Part shown: positions 15,681 through 22,897 of the stretch, one piece after another
How the letters are laid out: each line of letters opens with the position of its first letter
How positions within the stretch are numbered: the first letter of the stretch is position 1
NCBI GenBank assembly: GCA_021803645.1
Contig: JAJZLI010000031.1
Span: forward strand, 1-25,119
DNA from: a bacterium
GTDB taxonomy: Bacteria > Patescibacteriota > Dojkabacteria > JAKAPS01 > JAJZLI01
DNA: 25,119 bases
Direction: 5' to 3'
The notes under the pieces: model-generated
Databases searched by the model: none
What the model was told of the DNA's origin: nothing
The model's input: the letters and a program-made list of their open reading frames with translations, nothing else
Program-made: the position numbers and the translations under genes

Positions 15681-15689
15681 GTATTTTTT

Positions 15690-15962
15690 ATGTTAAAAAG
15701 TCAATTAGCAGAAAAGGTTGCTTCCAGCACTGGTCTTACAAAGAAAGCTGCAGCTCAAGCTATAGATGCTTTCCTTGCAGTAGTAACAGAATCTTTACAA
15801 AAAGGAGATGACGTTCTTTTAACAGGTTTTGGAAAATTTGAAGTTAGAGTAAGATCTTCAAGAGAAGGAAGAAACCCACAAACAGGAGCTAAAATTCAAA
15901 TTCCTGCAACAAAAACTCCAGCTTTTAGGGCAGGTAAAGCTTTAAAAATGGCTGTAAAATAA
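15690..15962 (+). CDS. HU family nucleoid DNA-binding protein
   Basis: HU is a small dimeric DNA-bending protein of the nucleoid. The 90-residue sequence has KSQLAEKVASSTGLTKKAAAQ-type helices, LLTGFGKFEVRVR, the DNA-binding arm region REGRNPQTGAKIQIPA and the ending FRAGKALKMAVK. The length is exactly typical. It is monocistronic, with its own promoter, an 85-nt structured leader, a strong Shine-Dalgarno and a terminator just after. Its A/G-rich, Ala/Lys-rich codon pattern fits a highly expressed gene. Confidence 0.97.
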   Translation: MLKSQLAEKVASSTGLTKKAAAQAIDAFLAVVTESLQKGDDVLLTGFGKFEVRVRSSREGRNPQTGAKIQIPATKTPAFRAGKALKMAVK

Positions 15963-15983
15963 GTTTGATTTTTGATAATTTTA

Positions 15984-16017
15984 AAAATAGATCCCACATA
16001 GAAGTGGGATTTATTTT
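15984..16017 (+). terminator. Bidirectional intrinsic terminator after HU
   Basis: ATCCCAC (15991-15997) and GTGGGAT (16004-16010) form a 7-bp stem with loop ATAGAA, followed by TTATTTT. The flanking AAAATAG and TTATTTT extend the pairing to about 14 bp with one G-U. It has A-rich and T-rich sides, so it can stop both HU (plus) and the ParB-like gene ending at 16030 (minus). Confidence 0.85.
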
Positions 16018-16029
16018 GTGCTTCTAAAC

Positions 16030-16527
16030 TTAAAATGTTGGAAAAGGTAACCTGTCTATATCATAATTGGGGTCAATATCTGATCTAGGTATTCTGGCAT
16101 CATCTAGAAATTTAAATGATGCTAACGCTTCTGATATTTGTTCTTCAAATTTTTGTGTTAGAGTTACTTCATCAAATCTTTTGTGTAGAATACCTTCAAA
16201 TATAGGAAATAGCTCTTTTGTGGTATATACTAAAGAGGGTATTCGCGTTACCCTTCCTCCTGTCATCCTGCCGTTTGCAGAGGCTCTTACTCTATGGTGT
16301 CCATCTACTATAACAAAATATCCCTTCATGTAACATAGTATTATTGGGTTATTTTTTAGGTAATATATTCCCTCATTCTTTATTGAAGCTATAGCTCTCC
16401 TCATTTTTTCTTGTGAATATTCATCTGATCTTTGCCTACCTCGCATAAAACCCATAGGAACAATATATCTTCTTCCAATTGGTAAATGTTCTGCAAGTTT
16501 TAATTCATCTGGATAAAGCTTTTCCAT
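16030..16527 (-). CDS. Stand-alone ParB/sulfiredoxin-fold protein
   Basis: The centre of this 165-residue protein (about residues 60-105) has NPIILCYMKGYFVIVDGHHRVRAS followed by G-R-V-T-R-IPSLVY, the pattern of the ParB-N/sulfiredoxin-like fold, where GxHRxxA binds nucleotide or phosphate. It has none of the helix-turn-helix or dimer domain of a chromosomal ParB, and no parA is nearby. The N-terminal part has a basic stretch (MGFMRGRQRSDEYSQEKMRR). Similar short proteins are found in mobile elements and toxin or regulator contexts, so the role is open. Its ATG is the expected transcription start of a leaderless promoter that is overlapped by a 24-bp perfect palindrome, suggesting tight and possibly self-directed control. 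Confidence 0.72.
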   Translation of the reverse strand: MEKLYPDELKLAEHLPIGRRYIVPMGFMRGRQRSDEYSQEKMRRAIASIKNEGIYYLKNNPIILCYMKGYFVIVDGHHRVRASANGRMTGGRVTRIPSLVYTTKELFPIFEGILHKRFDEVTLTQKFEEQISEALASFKFLDDARIPRSDIDPNYDIDRLPFPTF

Positions 16528-16550
16528 CCATATAGTATATACTATATGGA
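16527..16550. promoter_or_regulatory. 24-bp perfect palindrome, putative operator
   Basis: The half-site TCCATATAGTAT is followed exactly by its reverse complement ATACTATATGGA, with no spacer or mismatch. It covers the -10 box, the expected transcription start and the first base of the ParB-like gene's start codon. That is the position of a repressor site. Confidence 0.7.
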
Positions 16551-16562
16551 ATTGTTATTCAA
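16534..16562 (-). promoter_or_regulatory. Leaderless promoter of the ParB-like gene
   Basis: Reading the minus strand: TTGAAT at 16562-16557, a 17-nt spacer, TATACT at 16539-16534, then 6 nt to the ATG at 16527. The start of transcription should coincide with the A of the ATG. Confidence 0.75.
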
Positions 16563-16585
16563 TATTCTAGAGTTAAGTCTGTTTT

Positions 16586-17449
16586 TTAGGACTTATTTAT
16601 ATATTTATCTATTTTTTCAATAATTTCTTGGGAAGGCATGTGTATAATGTTCTTGTCCTGTTTTAGAAAAGTTATCTGTTTTTTTGCAAGTTTGATAGTT
16701 GATTTATTTATTTTCTCTTCTAACTCTTCTATGTTGTGTATTTTCCCATCAATGTATCCTATGGCTTCTTTGTATCCTATCATTTGAAGACCAGGATCAT
16801 TTTTTGAGTACCCAATGGATAATACTTTTTTACACTCATCAATTAATCCTTTCTGCATCATCATTTTTGTTCTGGATTGTATATTTTTTATAATATCTTC
16901 TTTTGATATGTTGTTTTGTATTAATATATACCCGTTTTCCATTTTAGGCCTTCTTTTTACCATATTATCCAGATCAACTTCCAAGTATCTTATTAACCTT
17001 CTCTTATTATTTAAATCGGAATTATTTATCTTTGTGAAAAATTGTGGGGCTTTTTGTTTTAATAAATTTTGTATATACGTAATATCTTTTTTTTCTAGTT
17101 CTTTCCTTTGTTCTATATTTGGTTTATCTCCTAATTGTAAGTTGTATATTAGTGATTTTATATATAAATATGTTCCCCCTACTATAACAATTAATTTTCC
17201 TTTATTTTCTTTAATTATTTTTTGTGCATCAATTTTAAACTGATAGGCATTATATCTTTGATCTGGATTAATCAAGTCTATTAAGTAGGTAGGTATATCT
17301 GTAAATCTTTCTTTATTACTTCCTATGTCTAGATACCTATATACTTGTCTGGAATCAGCACTTATTAGTATTCCGTTATACTTTTTTGCTATATCATATG
17401 CTATGTGGGTTTTTCCTGATGCAGTGGGTCCCAATATTACAATATTCAC
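16586..17449 (-). CDS. miaA: tRNA dimethylallyltransferase MiaA
   Basis: MiaA adds dimethylallyl to A37 of tRNAs reading UNN codons. The P-loop GPTASGKT is at residues 7-14, followed by ISADSRQVYRYLDIGSNK with the substrate Asp/Ser/Arg, TYLIDLINPDQRYNAYQF, VGGTYLYIKSL, and the tRNA-contacting RRLIRYLEV; the C-terminal part keeps IGYKEAIGYIDG and KKQITFLKQDK. At 287 residues it is slightly short (E. coli 316). The start is GTG at 17449, which overlaps the TGA of the SPFH gene (GTGA), so it is the last gene of that minus-strand operon. Confidence 0.95.
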   Translation of the reverse strand: MNIVILGPTASGKTHIAYDIAKKYNGILISADSRQVYRYLDIGSNKERFTDIPTYLIDLINPDQRYNAYQFKIDAQKIIKENKGKLIVIVGGTYLYIKSLIYNLQLGDKPNIEQRKELEKKDITYIQNLLKQKAPQFFTKINNSDLNNKRRLIRYLEVDLDNMVKRRPKMENGYILIQNNISKEDIIKNIQSRTKMMMQKGLIDECKKVLSIGYSKNDPGLQMIGYKEAIGYIDGKIHNIEELEEKINKSTIKLAKKQITFLKQDKNIIHMPSQEIIEKIDKYINKS

Positions 17450-18354
17450 GTTTTATGATTTTTGAATTCCTTTTCAATAGAAGCTAATCCCGATATTGCT
17501 CCAATATTCATACTCTCAAGGGCTGAAGAAGGAATTACCATTAATGCTCCTTTCTCCTTTAATCCTTCAAAGAGCATATTCATTGCCCTTAAGTGCAATG
17601 CAATAGGATTGTCTTTATATTGTTTTGCTGCTTCTTCGAAACTTTTTGCAATAATTCTCTCTGAGTCTCCTAATATTACTCTTGCTTCTCTTTCCCTTTC
17701 TGCTTGTGCTTTTTGTGACATAGCATTTTGAAGACTTTCTGGAATTATAACATCTCTAATTTCGACAGAAATAACTTCTATTCCCCATGGATTTACTCTT
17801 TTTTCAATTACAGATTTTAATGTTTCGTCAATTACTTCTCTCTCTGAAAGTACTTGAGATAATTCACTCTTTCCTATAACGTCTCTTAGTGCAGTTTGTG
17901 CTGCTAATACAACACTACTTTTATAATTTTCTACTTCAAGCCCTGCCTTTCTCGTATCTACTACCCTCCAGAATAGGATAGCTTCTACTGATACAGGTAC
18001 ATTATCTTTCGTTAGTGTTTGTTCTGCCTTAATAGGAACAGATACTGTTCTTATGTCTACCCAGTATGGGATATTTTCTAAAATTGGAACCATAAAAAAT
18101 ATTCCAGGTCCTGATATCCTAGAGAATTTTCCTAACCTTAAGATTATGACTCTCTCCCATTGTGAGGCTGTTTTTACTGAAGCAGAGATTATCCATGCAA
18201 TTATAAGGGTAATAATCCATATAGTTACAGCTATCCCTATTGCAGATTTTAGATCTGGAATCGAGATAACAAATCCAACAATAAGTATAATTAAAAATAC
18301 TAAGGAAGATACTGGGCTTATGTGAACTTGATTTTGATTGTTATACTGATCCAT
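17446..18354 (-). CDS. SPFH/band-7 (slipin/stomatin-like) membrane protein
   Basis: SPFH proteins form membrane-bound ring assemblies that organise lipid domains or proteases. Two hydrophobic segments lie at about residues 14-36 and 40-60. The band-7 domain follows: SQWERVIILRLGKFSRISGPGIFFMVPILENIPYWVD in adjoining motifs, then TKDNVPVSVEAILFWRV, ALRDVIGKSELSQVLSER, VNPWGIEVISVEIRDVIIPE and a helical QKAQAEREREARVILGDSE coiled-coil segment, all slipin-like. Length (302) is normal. It starts 47 nt after the ATP-grasp gene and overlaps miaA. NfeD, the usual partner, is not in the window. Confidence 0.92.
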   Translation of the reverse strand: MDQYNNQNQVHISPVSSLVFLIILIVGFVISIPDLKSAIGIAVTIWIITLIIAWIISASVKTASQWERVIILRLGKFSRISGPGIFFMVPILENIPYWVDIRTVSVPIKAEQTLTKDNVPVSVEAILFWRVVDTRKAGLEVENYKSSVVLAAQTALRDVIGKSELSQVLSEREVIDETLKSVIEKRVNPWGIEVISVEIRDVIIPESLQNAMSQKAQAEREREARVILGDSERIIAKSFEEAAKQYKDNPIALHLRAMNMLFEGLKEKGALMVIPSSALESMNIGAISGLASIEKEFKNHKT

Positions 18355-18401
18355 GATTAGATCTATTCTACACCTTTACAATATTTATTTCTACCGCCAA
18401 T

Positions 18402-19244
18402 CTATTTAGATTGTGCTTTATATTTATTTTCTGCTAAAATCACAATTTCTTCTGCTACAGAAAGGCCTGTGCATTTCTCAAATTCTGTAAATACAGGAGA
18501 TCTATTAACCTCCAATATGTAATACTCACCGTCTTTAGATATTATTAGGTCTATTCCTCCTATATCCAATAAGGTTGCTCGTCTGCATTCATTTGCAATT
18601 TCAATTTCCTTTAAATTAAGTTTATATGCCTTTCCTGTTCCACCTTGTGCAATGTTTTTTATAACGTTCTTTGTGTTGATTTTTTCCATTCCAAGAGGAA
18701 GCACTTTTTCCCTGATGAATATAATCCTTATCTCTTTTTGTGCTTCAATGTAGTCTTGAATCATAAAGTGAATATTCTTATTCTCTTCAATAATTTTTTT
18801 TGCCTCATTTTTATTTTTCACTAAATATACATTTTTTCCCTTTTTCCCTCTTATATCTTTAATTATTGCTGGGTATGTGAATTTGTCTATATCATCTCTT
18901 TGTGGATTTATGATAAATCTTGGGATATTAAGTCCTTCTTTATGCTCTATATTTTTTATATTAATTATTTTTTTGTAACCAAGGTCTTCGTCAATTAATA
19001 CCTTATTGTTCTTATATAAATATTTCCCTATAATTTGTGCAAAATCAGATTTTACTCCTCTTATTATGTATGCATCAAATGATAAAAAATCTACCTCTTT
19101 TGATTGTATTTCTAATTTTCTATTTGAGTATATGTAGCTTAAAGTTAATGCTGATATGATTTTGAATTCATGACCCCTTCCTATAGCCTTGGATTGAATG
19201 CTCTGAGATATTTTACCCTCTTTTCCTATTAGTAATATTTTCAT
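18402..19244 (-). CDS. RimK-like ATP-grasp ligase, substrate unknown
   Basis: ATP-grasp enzymes join an acid and an amine through an acyl phosphate. The 280-residue protein has a RimK/GshB-like layout: an N-terminal alpha/beta domain (MKILLIGKEGKISQSI), the ATP-grasp subdomain with FTYPAIIKDIRGKKGKNVYLV, the central FMIQDYIEAQKEIRIIFI, IAQGGTGKAYKL, and the metal-binding GGIDLIISKDGEYYILEVNRSPVF. RimK itself glutamylates ribosomal protein S6, but this family also makes other amide bonds, so the substrate cannot be read from sequence. It is the first gene of the operon with the SPFH protein and miaA and has its own near-leaderless promoter. Confidence 0.85.
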   Translation of the reverse strand: MKILLIGKEGKISQSIQSKAIGRGHEFKIISALTLSYIYSNRKLEIQSKEVDFLSFDAYIIRGVKSDFAQIIGKYLYKNNKVLIDEDLGYKKIINIKNIEHKEGLNIPRFIINPQRDDIDKFTYPAIIKDIRGKKGKNVYLVKNKNEAKKIIEENKNIHFMIQDYIEAQKEIRIIFIREKVLPLGMEKINTKNVIKNIAQGGTGKAYKLNLKEIEIANECRRATLLDIGGIDLIISKDGEYYILEVNRSPVFTEFEKCTGLSVAEEIVILAENKYKAQSK

Positions 19245-19255
19245 AATATCCGTTT

Positions 19256-19283
19256 ATTATAACATGGCCATATTTTATTGCAA
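19256..19283 (-). promoter_or_regulatory. Promoter of the ATP-grasp/SPFH/miaA operon
   Basis: On the minus strand TTGCAA at 19283-19278, a 16-nt spacer ending in TGT, and TATAAT at 19261-19256 are followed by 11 nt and the ATG at 19244. It is an extended -10 promoter with a leader of about 4 nt. Confidence 0.72.
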
Positions 19284-19305
19284 TAATCTTATTTTCCCAT
19301 AGTTC

Positions 19306-19334
19306 TTGACAGAGGATATTAATGTGTATTAAAT
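19306..19334 (+). promoter_or_regulatory. Promoter of the mraZ (dcw) cluster
   Basis: A perfect TTGACA is at 19306-19311. The best -10 at 17 nt is TTAAAT (19329-19334); TATTAA at 19327-19332 is an alternative at 15 nt. The MraZ boxes begin 6 nt after it. Confidence 0.6.
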
Positions 19335-19339
19335 TATAT

Positions 19340-19366
19340 GTGGTGAAAAGTGGTGAAGAGTGGTGA
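19340..19366 (+). promoter_or_regulatory. Three MraZ-binding boxes with 10-bp period
   Basis: GTGGTGA occurs at 19340-19346, 19350-19356 and 19360-19366, exactly one helical turn apart. MraZ is known to bind tandem TGGG- or GTGG-type repeats of about 10-bp spacing in front of its own gene. The boxes lie just after the -10 and over the expected transcription start, fitting self-repression of the division cluster. Confidence 0.85.
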
Positions 19367-19386
19367 TTTAAATTTGTATTGATATT

Positions 19387-19812
19387 ATGCTCATAGGAGA
19401 ACATATTACAAAATTGGGCGAAAAAAATAGAGTTGCTCTTCCCAAGAAACTGAGGAGTGAAATTGGTGATAGGCTCATTATTACAAAAGGGTATGAATAT
19501 TGTCTTATAGTTGTAGCGCAAAGTAAGTGGGAAGTTATAACAAAAGATTTAATATCAAAACCATTTACTTCTGGATCTGCTAGAGATACATCAAGGTTTA
19601 TCTTAGGTGGAGCAGTGGATGTGGAATTAGATGATCAAGGTAGGTTTGTGATTCCACAAAACTTAATCTCACATGCTGATCTTGAGGAAAGTATTTGTTT
19701 TTTAGGGCTTATAAATTGGGTGGAAATATGGAGTTTGGGAAAATGGAGAGAAAGGGAGGAGTATTTAAAAACTAATGGTTCTGAAATTGCTGAAAAATTA
19801 AATGTATCATAG
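19387..19812 (+). CDS. mraZ: Transcriptional regulator MraZ
   Basis: MraZ is a ring-forming DNA-binding protein that represses the division and cell-wall cluster it heads. The two SpoVT/AbrB-like half-repeats are clear: GEKNRVALPKKLR near residues 11-23 and DDQGRFVIPQNL in the second half. Length (141) is normal. The three GTGGTGA boxes 20-47 nt before its start are the expected operator. Its end overlaps rsmH by 11 bp, so the two are coupled. Confidence 0.96.
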   Translation: MLIGEHITKLGEKNRVALPKKLRSEIGDRLIITKGYEYCLIVVAQSKWEVITKDLISKPFTSGSARDTSRFILGGAVDVELDDQGRFVIPQNLISHADLEESICFLGLINWVEIWSLGKWREREEYLKTNGSEIAEKLNVS

Positions 19813-20698
19813 TGCAGTTCTTTTTAAAAATATAATAGACAACCTGAATATTGATAAAGGAAAGGTTTATGTAGATGCCACCTTGGGAGGAGGAAGTATT
19901 ACTTTGGGTATTGCAGATAAGTTACAAAGGGGTACTGTTGTCGCTTTTGATGTTGATATTAATGCAATTGAAAATTTTTATACCAAAGGTTTGAAGCTTA
20001 TAAATCCCCTACATTTTAAATTAAAAGGGGTGGACATTTATCTTATAAATGCAAATTTTAGAAAAATTGCATCAGAACTTTCTAAGCTTGGTATTAATGA
20101 AGTTGATGGCATTGTATATGATTTGGGGGTCTCATCCTTTCAAATTGATAATCCTAGTATGGGTTTTAGTTATATAAAAGATAGTCCTATTGATATGAGA
20201 ATGGACAAAGATTTGAAAGTTACTGCCCAAGACCTCTTAATGGTTATGCACAAGCATGAGTTGGAAGATATATTTATAAAATATTCAGATGAACCCTTTG
20301 CACATGCTATAGCTTTGAATATTGTGAAGGAAAGAAAGAAAGGGAGAATTCAGTCATCTATACAATTAGTGGAAATAGTGAAAAGGAGTATCAGAAATCA
20401 AACTTATCTCTATCGCCATGTAGCTAGAGTATTTCAGGCACTAAGGATTGCAGTAAATGACGAGTTGGGCGCTTTGAATGATTCTCTGCTCCAGTTGCCT
20501 ACACTTATAGCTTATGGTGGTAGAGTAGCAATTGTAACTTTTCACTCTGTTGAAGATAGAAAAGTGAAAAATTTTTTTATAGAAAATTCGGGTAAATTTA
20601 AGTCTTTGTATACCAATGTAATTTATCCGTCTGATGTTGAAATTAATGAAAATATTAGATCTCGTTCCGCAAAGTTGCGGATTTATGAAAAAGTATGA
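19802..20698 (+). CDS. rsmH: 16S rRNA (cytosine-1402 N4)-methyltransferase RsmH (MraW)
   Basis: RsmH methylates C1402 of 16S rRNA in the decoding centre. The SAM-binding loop VDATLGGGS is at residues 24-32, followed by VAFDVDINAI, GIVYDLGVSSFQID, DSPIDMRMD, FQALRIAVNDELGAL and TFHSVEDRKVKNFF, which together are diagnostic. Length (298) is normal. It overlaps mraZ by 11 bp and ftsL by 4 bp (ATGA), the usual mraZ-rsmH-ftsL order. Confidence 0.95.
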   Translation: MYHSAVLFKNIIDNLNIDKGKVYVDATLGGGSITLGIADKLQRGTVVAFDVDINAIENFYTKGLKLINPLHFKLKGVDIYLINANFRKIASELSKLGINEVDGIVYDLGVSSFQIDNPSMGFSYIKDSPIDMRMDKDLKVTAQDLLMVMHKHELEDIFIKYSDEPFAHAIALNIVKERKKGRIQSSIQLVEIVKRSIRNQTYLYRHVARVFQALRIAVNDELGALNDSLLQLPTLIAYGGRVAIVTFHSVEDRKVKNFFIENSGKFKSLYTNVIYPSDVEINENIRSRSAKLRIYEKV

Positions 20699-20979
20699 AA
20701 AATAAAATATTATTATTAACAATTTTTTTATTATTCTTTACTGTAATCGCTCAGCTTGCACTTATGAGTATTCTTAGCTCATATAATGTGAAAGTTGGTA
20801 ATCTTGTGAATGAATATGGATATCTAAATACTGTAAACCAAAGTTTACAAGAAAAAGTTTCTTCTGCTGAGTCAATTACAAATATACAAAATCAAGATTT
20901 AAAATCTGGTTATAGTAGTATTAACTCATATGTATATGTTCCGTCGGGGGGTGTATACAGCTTAAATGTTTCAAAATGA
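20695..20979 (+). CDS. FtsL-like small division protein
   Basis: This is a 94-residue single-pass membrane protein: a short Lys-rich N-terminus, a hydrophobic segment at about residues 4-27, then a polar stretch with heptad-like spacing (VGNLVNEYGYLNTVNQSLQEKV) and a short extracytoplasmic tail. Sequence identity with FtsL is not readable by eye, as FtsL is poorly conserved, but size, topology and the position between rsmH and ftsI match FtsL, which links FtsQ/FtsB to FtsW-FtsI at the septum. It overlaps both neighbours by 4 bp (ATGA). The call rests mainly on context. Confidence 0.7.
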   Translation: MKNKILLLTIFLLFFTVIAQLALMSILSSYNVKVGNLVNEYGYLNTVNQSLQEKVSSAESITNIQNQDLKSGYSSINSYVYVPSGGVYSLNVSK

Positions 20980-22697
20980 ATCCAAATAAATTTAGAAAAA
21001 AAATATTCTGGATAGTTCTATTCCTTACAGTATTCCTGTTCTTTGTAATTTTTAAACTTTTCAATCTTCAGGTTATTAATAATGCTAGGTATGCAGTAGA
21101 AGCTTCAGTCGAAAATAACTTTGATAATACTTTGCAATCTTTAAGGGGTGTTATTACCGCTTCCACAGGTCTTATCCTTGCAGGTGATAGACCTGTTTAT
21201 GATGTTTATGTAGATAAAACTCAAGTAAAGAATAAAAAAGTATTTATTAATACTGTCTCTTCTGTATTATCTATACCAAAAAGTAAATTACTCAGTATTT
21301 TAAATTCAAAATATATTTGGGTGCAACTTGAGAATAATGTCTCTTCTGCCCAAAAAAATGAGCTTTCCAATATATCTTCCTTAGTATTTGAACAACATGA
21401 AGGTAGGTATTACCCTGATGGTTCCTTATTTGCTGATATTTTAGGTTTTCTTAGTGTAAATAATGGATCTACACCTGTTGGAAATTATGGGATTGAAGGA
21501 TATTTTAATGGTGCCTTGGAGGGGCATAATGGTTTTACTTCTGGTACTGAGAGTGCATTGGGTATCCCTATATTATCATCAAATTATCAATTTGTTCCTC
21601 CTAAAAATGGGGATACTATTAAATTAACAGTTGTTCCTGCCTTACAGAACATTTTAAGTACTTCCTTGGATTATTGGACCAAAAAAGAAGATGCAACATC
21701 TGGGACTGCAATCCTTATGGATCCAAAGACAGGAGCAATCCTTGCAATGTCTTCATATCCTACGTACAACCCTAATGATTATTGGAATTATAATAATAAT
21801 GATTTTGCAAATAATGCAATAAATTTTATATATGAACCTGGTTCTGTTGGAAAGTTAGTAACGGCTGTTGCAGCAATAAATACTGGTAAAATGACCCCTT
21901 CTACTACAGTAGATGACAGTACTGGAGTTTTTACTGTTGGAGGAAAGAATATATATAACTGGAATAAAGAACCGGATGGTGTTATGAACCTTGCACAGAT
22001 TTTGAAGCTTTCTTCCAATGTGGGGGCAAGTATAGTAGCTACAAAATATCTATCTAGCCAAACACTTTATAATTATAGCTTGAAATTGGGTTTTGGAAAA
22101 TTGACAGGGATAATGTTACAAGGAGAAGAGACAGGTGTTATTCCGAATTATCAAAGTTGGAATGAGTCCAATCTTGCAACAGCTTCTTTTGGGCAGTTTT
22201 ATGGAGTTTCTCCCCTACAAATTATTGATGCATATGATACAGTTGCTAATGGAGGAAAACGGATGGAACCATATATTGTCCAGAGTATTACCACTCCTGG
22301 TGGAAAAACAATAAATTTTACTCCAAAGGTACTTGATAATGTTGTTTCCCCGTCTGTAGCTTCAGAAATAACTCAGATGTTAGTATACGCAACTCCTGGA
22401 GAACCAAATTGGGCTTTAAATAAAGAGGGAGTAGGTAGTTATATGCCTATTATTGCAAGTAAAACTGGATCTGCTCAGGTCCCTTCTAAAAAGAATCCTG
22501 GTCAGTATTCTAATTCAGACTATGTAATGACATACGTTGGTTATGCTCCTGCAAATAATCCTCAATTTATTCTTCTTACTATGATGAATGACCCCAAGAA
22601 ACCATTATTAAATCAGTATTATGCAGCAACTACCGCATGTGTAGAATGGGGACAGATGGCAAAAGGTATTTTTGATTATTTCAACATATCTCCTTAA
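20976..22697 (+). CDS. ftsI: Peptidoglycan transpeptidase, FtsI/PBP3 type
   Basis: This class B penicillin-binding protein cross-links septal peptidoglycan. It has an N-terminal membrane helix (about residues 11-30), a pedestal domain with the LRGVITASTG motif (the usual RGxIxDRxG, with the DR replaced), and the transpeptidase domain with S290-V-G-K293 (SxxK), S346-S347-N348 (SxN) and K496-T-G498 (KTG). No PASTA domains are present, and 573 residues is typical for FtsI. The cluster position after ftsL favours FtsI over the elongation PBP2. The 200-nt gap to murA ends the operon. Confidence 0.93.
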   Translation: MNPNKFRKKIFWIVLFLTVFLFFVIFKLFNLQVINNARYAVEASVENNFDNTLQSLRGVITASTGLILAGDRPVYDVYVDKTQVKNKKVFINTVSSVLSIPKSKLLSILNSKYIWVQLENNVSSAQKNELSNISSLVFEQHEGRYYPDGSLFADILGFLSVNNGSTPVGNYGIEGYFNGALEGHNGFTSGTESALGIPILSSNYQFVPPKNGDTIKLTVVPALQNILSTSLDYWTKKEDATSGTAILMDPKTGAILAMSSYPTYNPNDYWNYNNNDFANNAINFIYEPGSVGKLVTAVAAINTGKMTPSTTVDDSTGVFTVGGKNIYNWNKEPDGVMNLAQILKLSSNVGASIVATKYLSSQTLYNYSLKLGFGKLTGIMLQGEETGVIPNYQSWNESNLATASFGQFYGVSPLQIIDAYDTVANGGKRMEPYIVQSITTPGGKTINFTPKVLDNVVSPSVASEITQMLVYATPGEPNWALNKEGVGSYMPIIASKTGSAQVPSKKNPGQYSNSDYVMTYVGYAPANNPQFILLTMMNDPKKPLLNQYYAATTACVEWGQMAKGIFDYFNISP

Positions 22698-22753
22698 TTT
22701 ATAGAGTAATCTTTGTACCATATAGTATTCCCTTAAGAATTATTTTTTCTCCC

Positions 22754-22798
22754 ATACAACTTGATATTATAAGATGAGTATATAAGATGCAGTTGTAT
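22754..22798. repeat. Inverted repeat enclosing two direct repeats between ftsI and murA
   Basis: ATACAACT at 22754-22761 is the exact reverse complement of AGTTGTAT at 22791-22798. Inside the 29-nt interval TATAAGATG occurs twice (22768-22776 and 22781-22789), 13 nt apart. It could be an operator pair or an RNA hairpin; no T-run follows, so it is not an intrinsic terminator. The rest of the 22698-22897 gap holds nothing recognisable besides the murA promoter. Confidence 0.45.
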
Positions 22799-22859
22799 CT
22801 CCATATCAATATTGTCATCACTATAACGTAATATATTCTGTTAAATTTGTTTTAAATGT

Positions 22860-22888
22860 TTTACAATAATTTTTAGATTTGAGATAAT
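22860..22888 (+). promoter_or_regulatory. Near-leaderless promoter of murA
   Basis: TTTACA at 22860-22865, a 17-nt spacer ending in TGA, and GATAAT at 22883-22888 lie 9 nt before the murA ATG. The TG makes it an extended -10 promoter; the leader would be 0-3 nt. Confidence 0.65.
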
Positions 22889-22897
22889 TAACTTCAT

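Noticed and set aside
16815..17243. 142-codon plus-strand ORF inside miaA
   Set aside because: It is antisense to miaA; its Phe/Ile/Leu/Cys richness is what AT-rich reverse-strand reading produces, not a real membrane protein.
19340..19366. Short tandem repeats as a CRISPR or VNTR
   Set aside because: The unit is 10 bp with three copies and no spacers, and it lies exactly where a MraZ operator is expected.
19213..19521. 102-codon minus-strand ORF spanning the mraZ promoter
   Set aside because: It overlaps mraZ, the MraZ boxes and the start of the ATP-grasp gene, and has no family signal.
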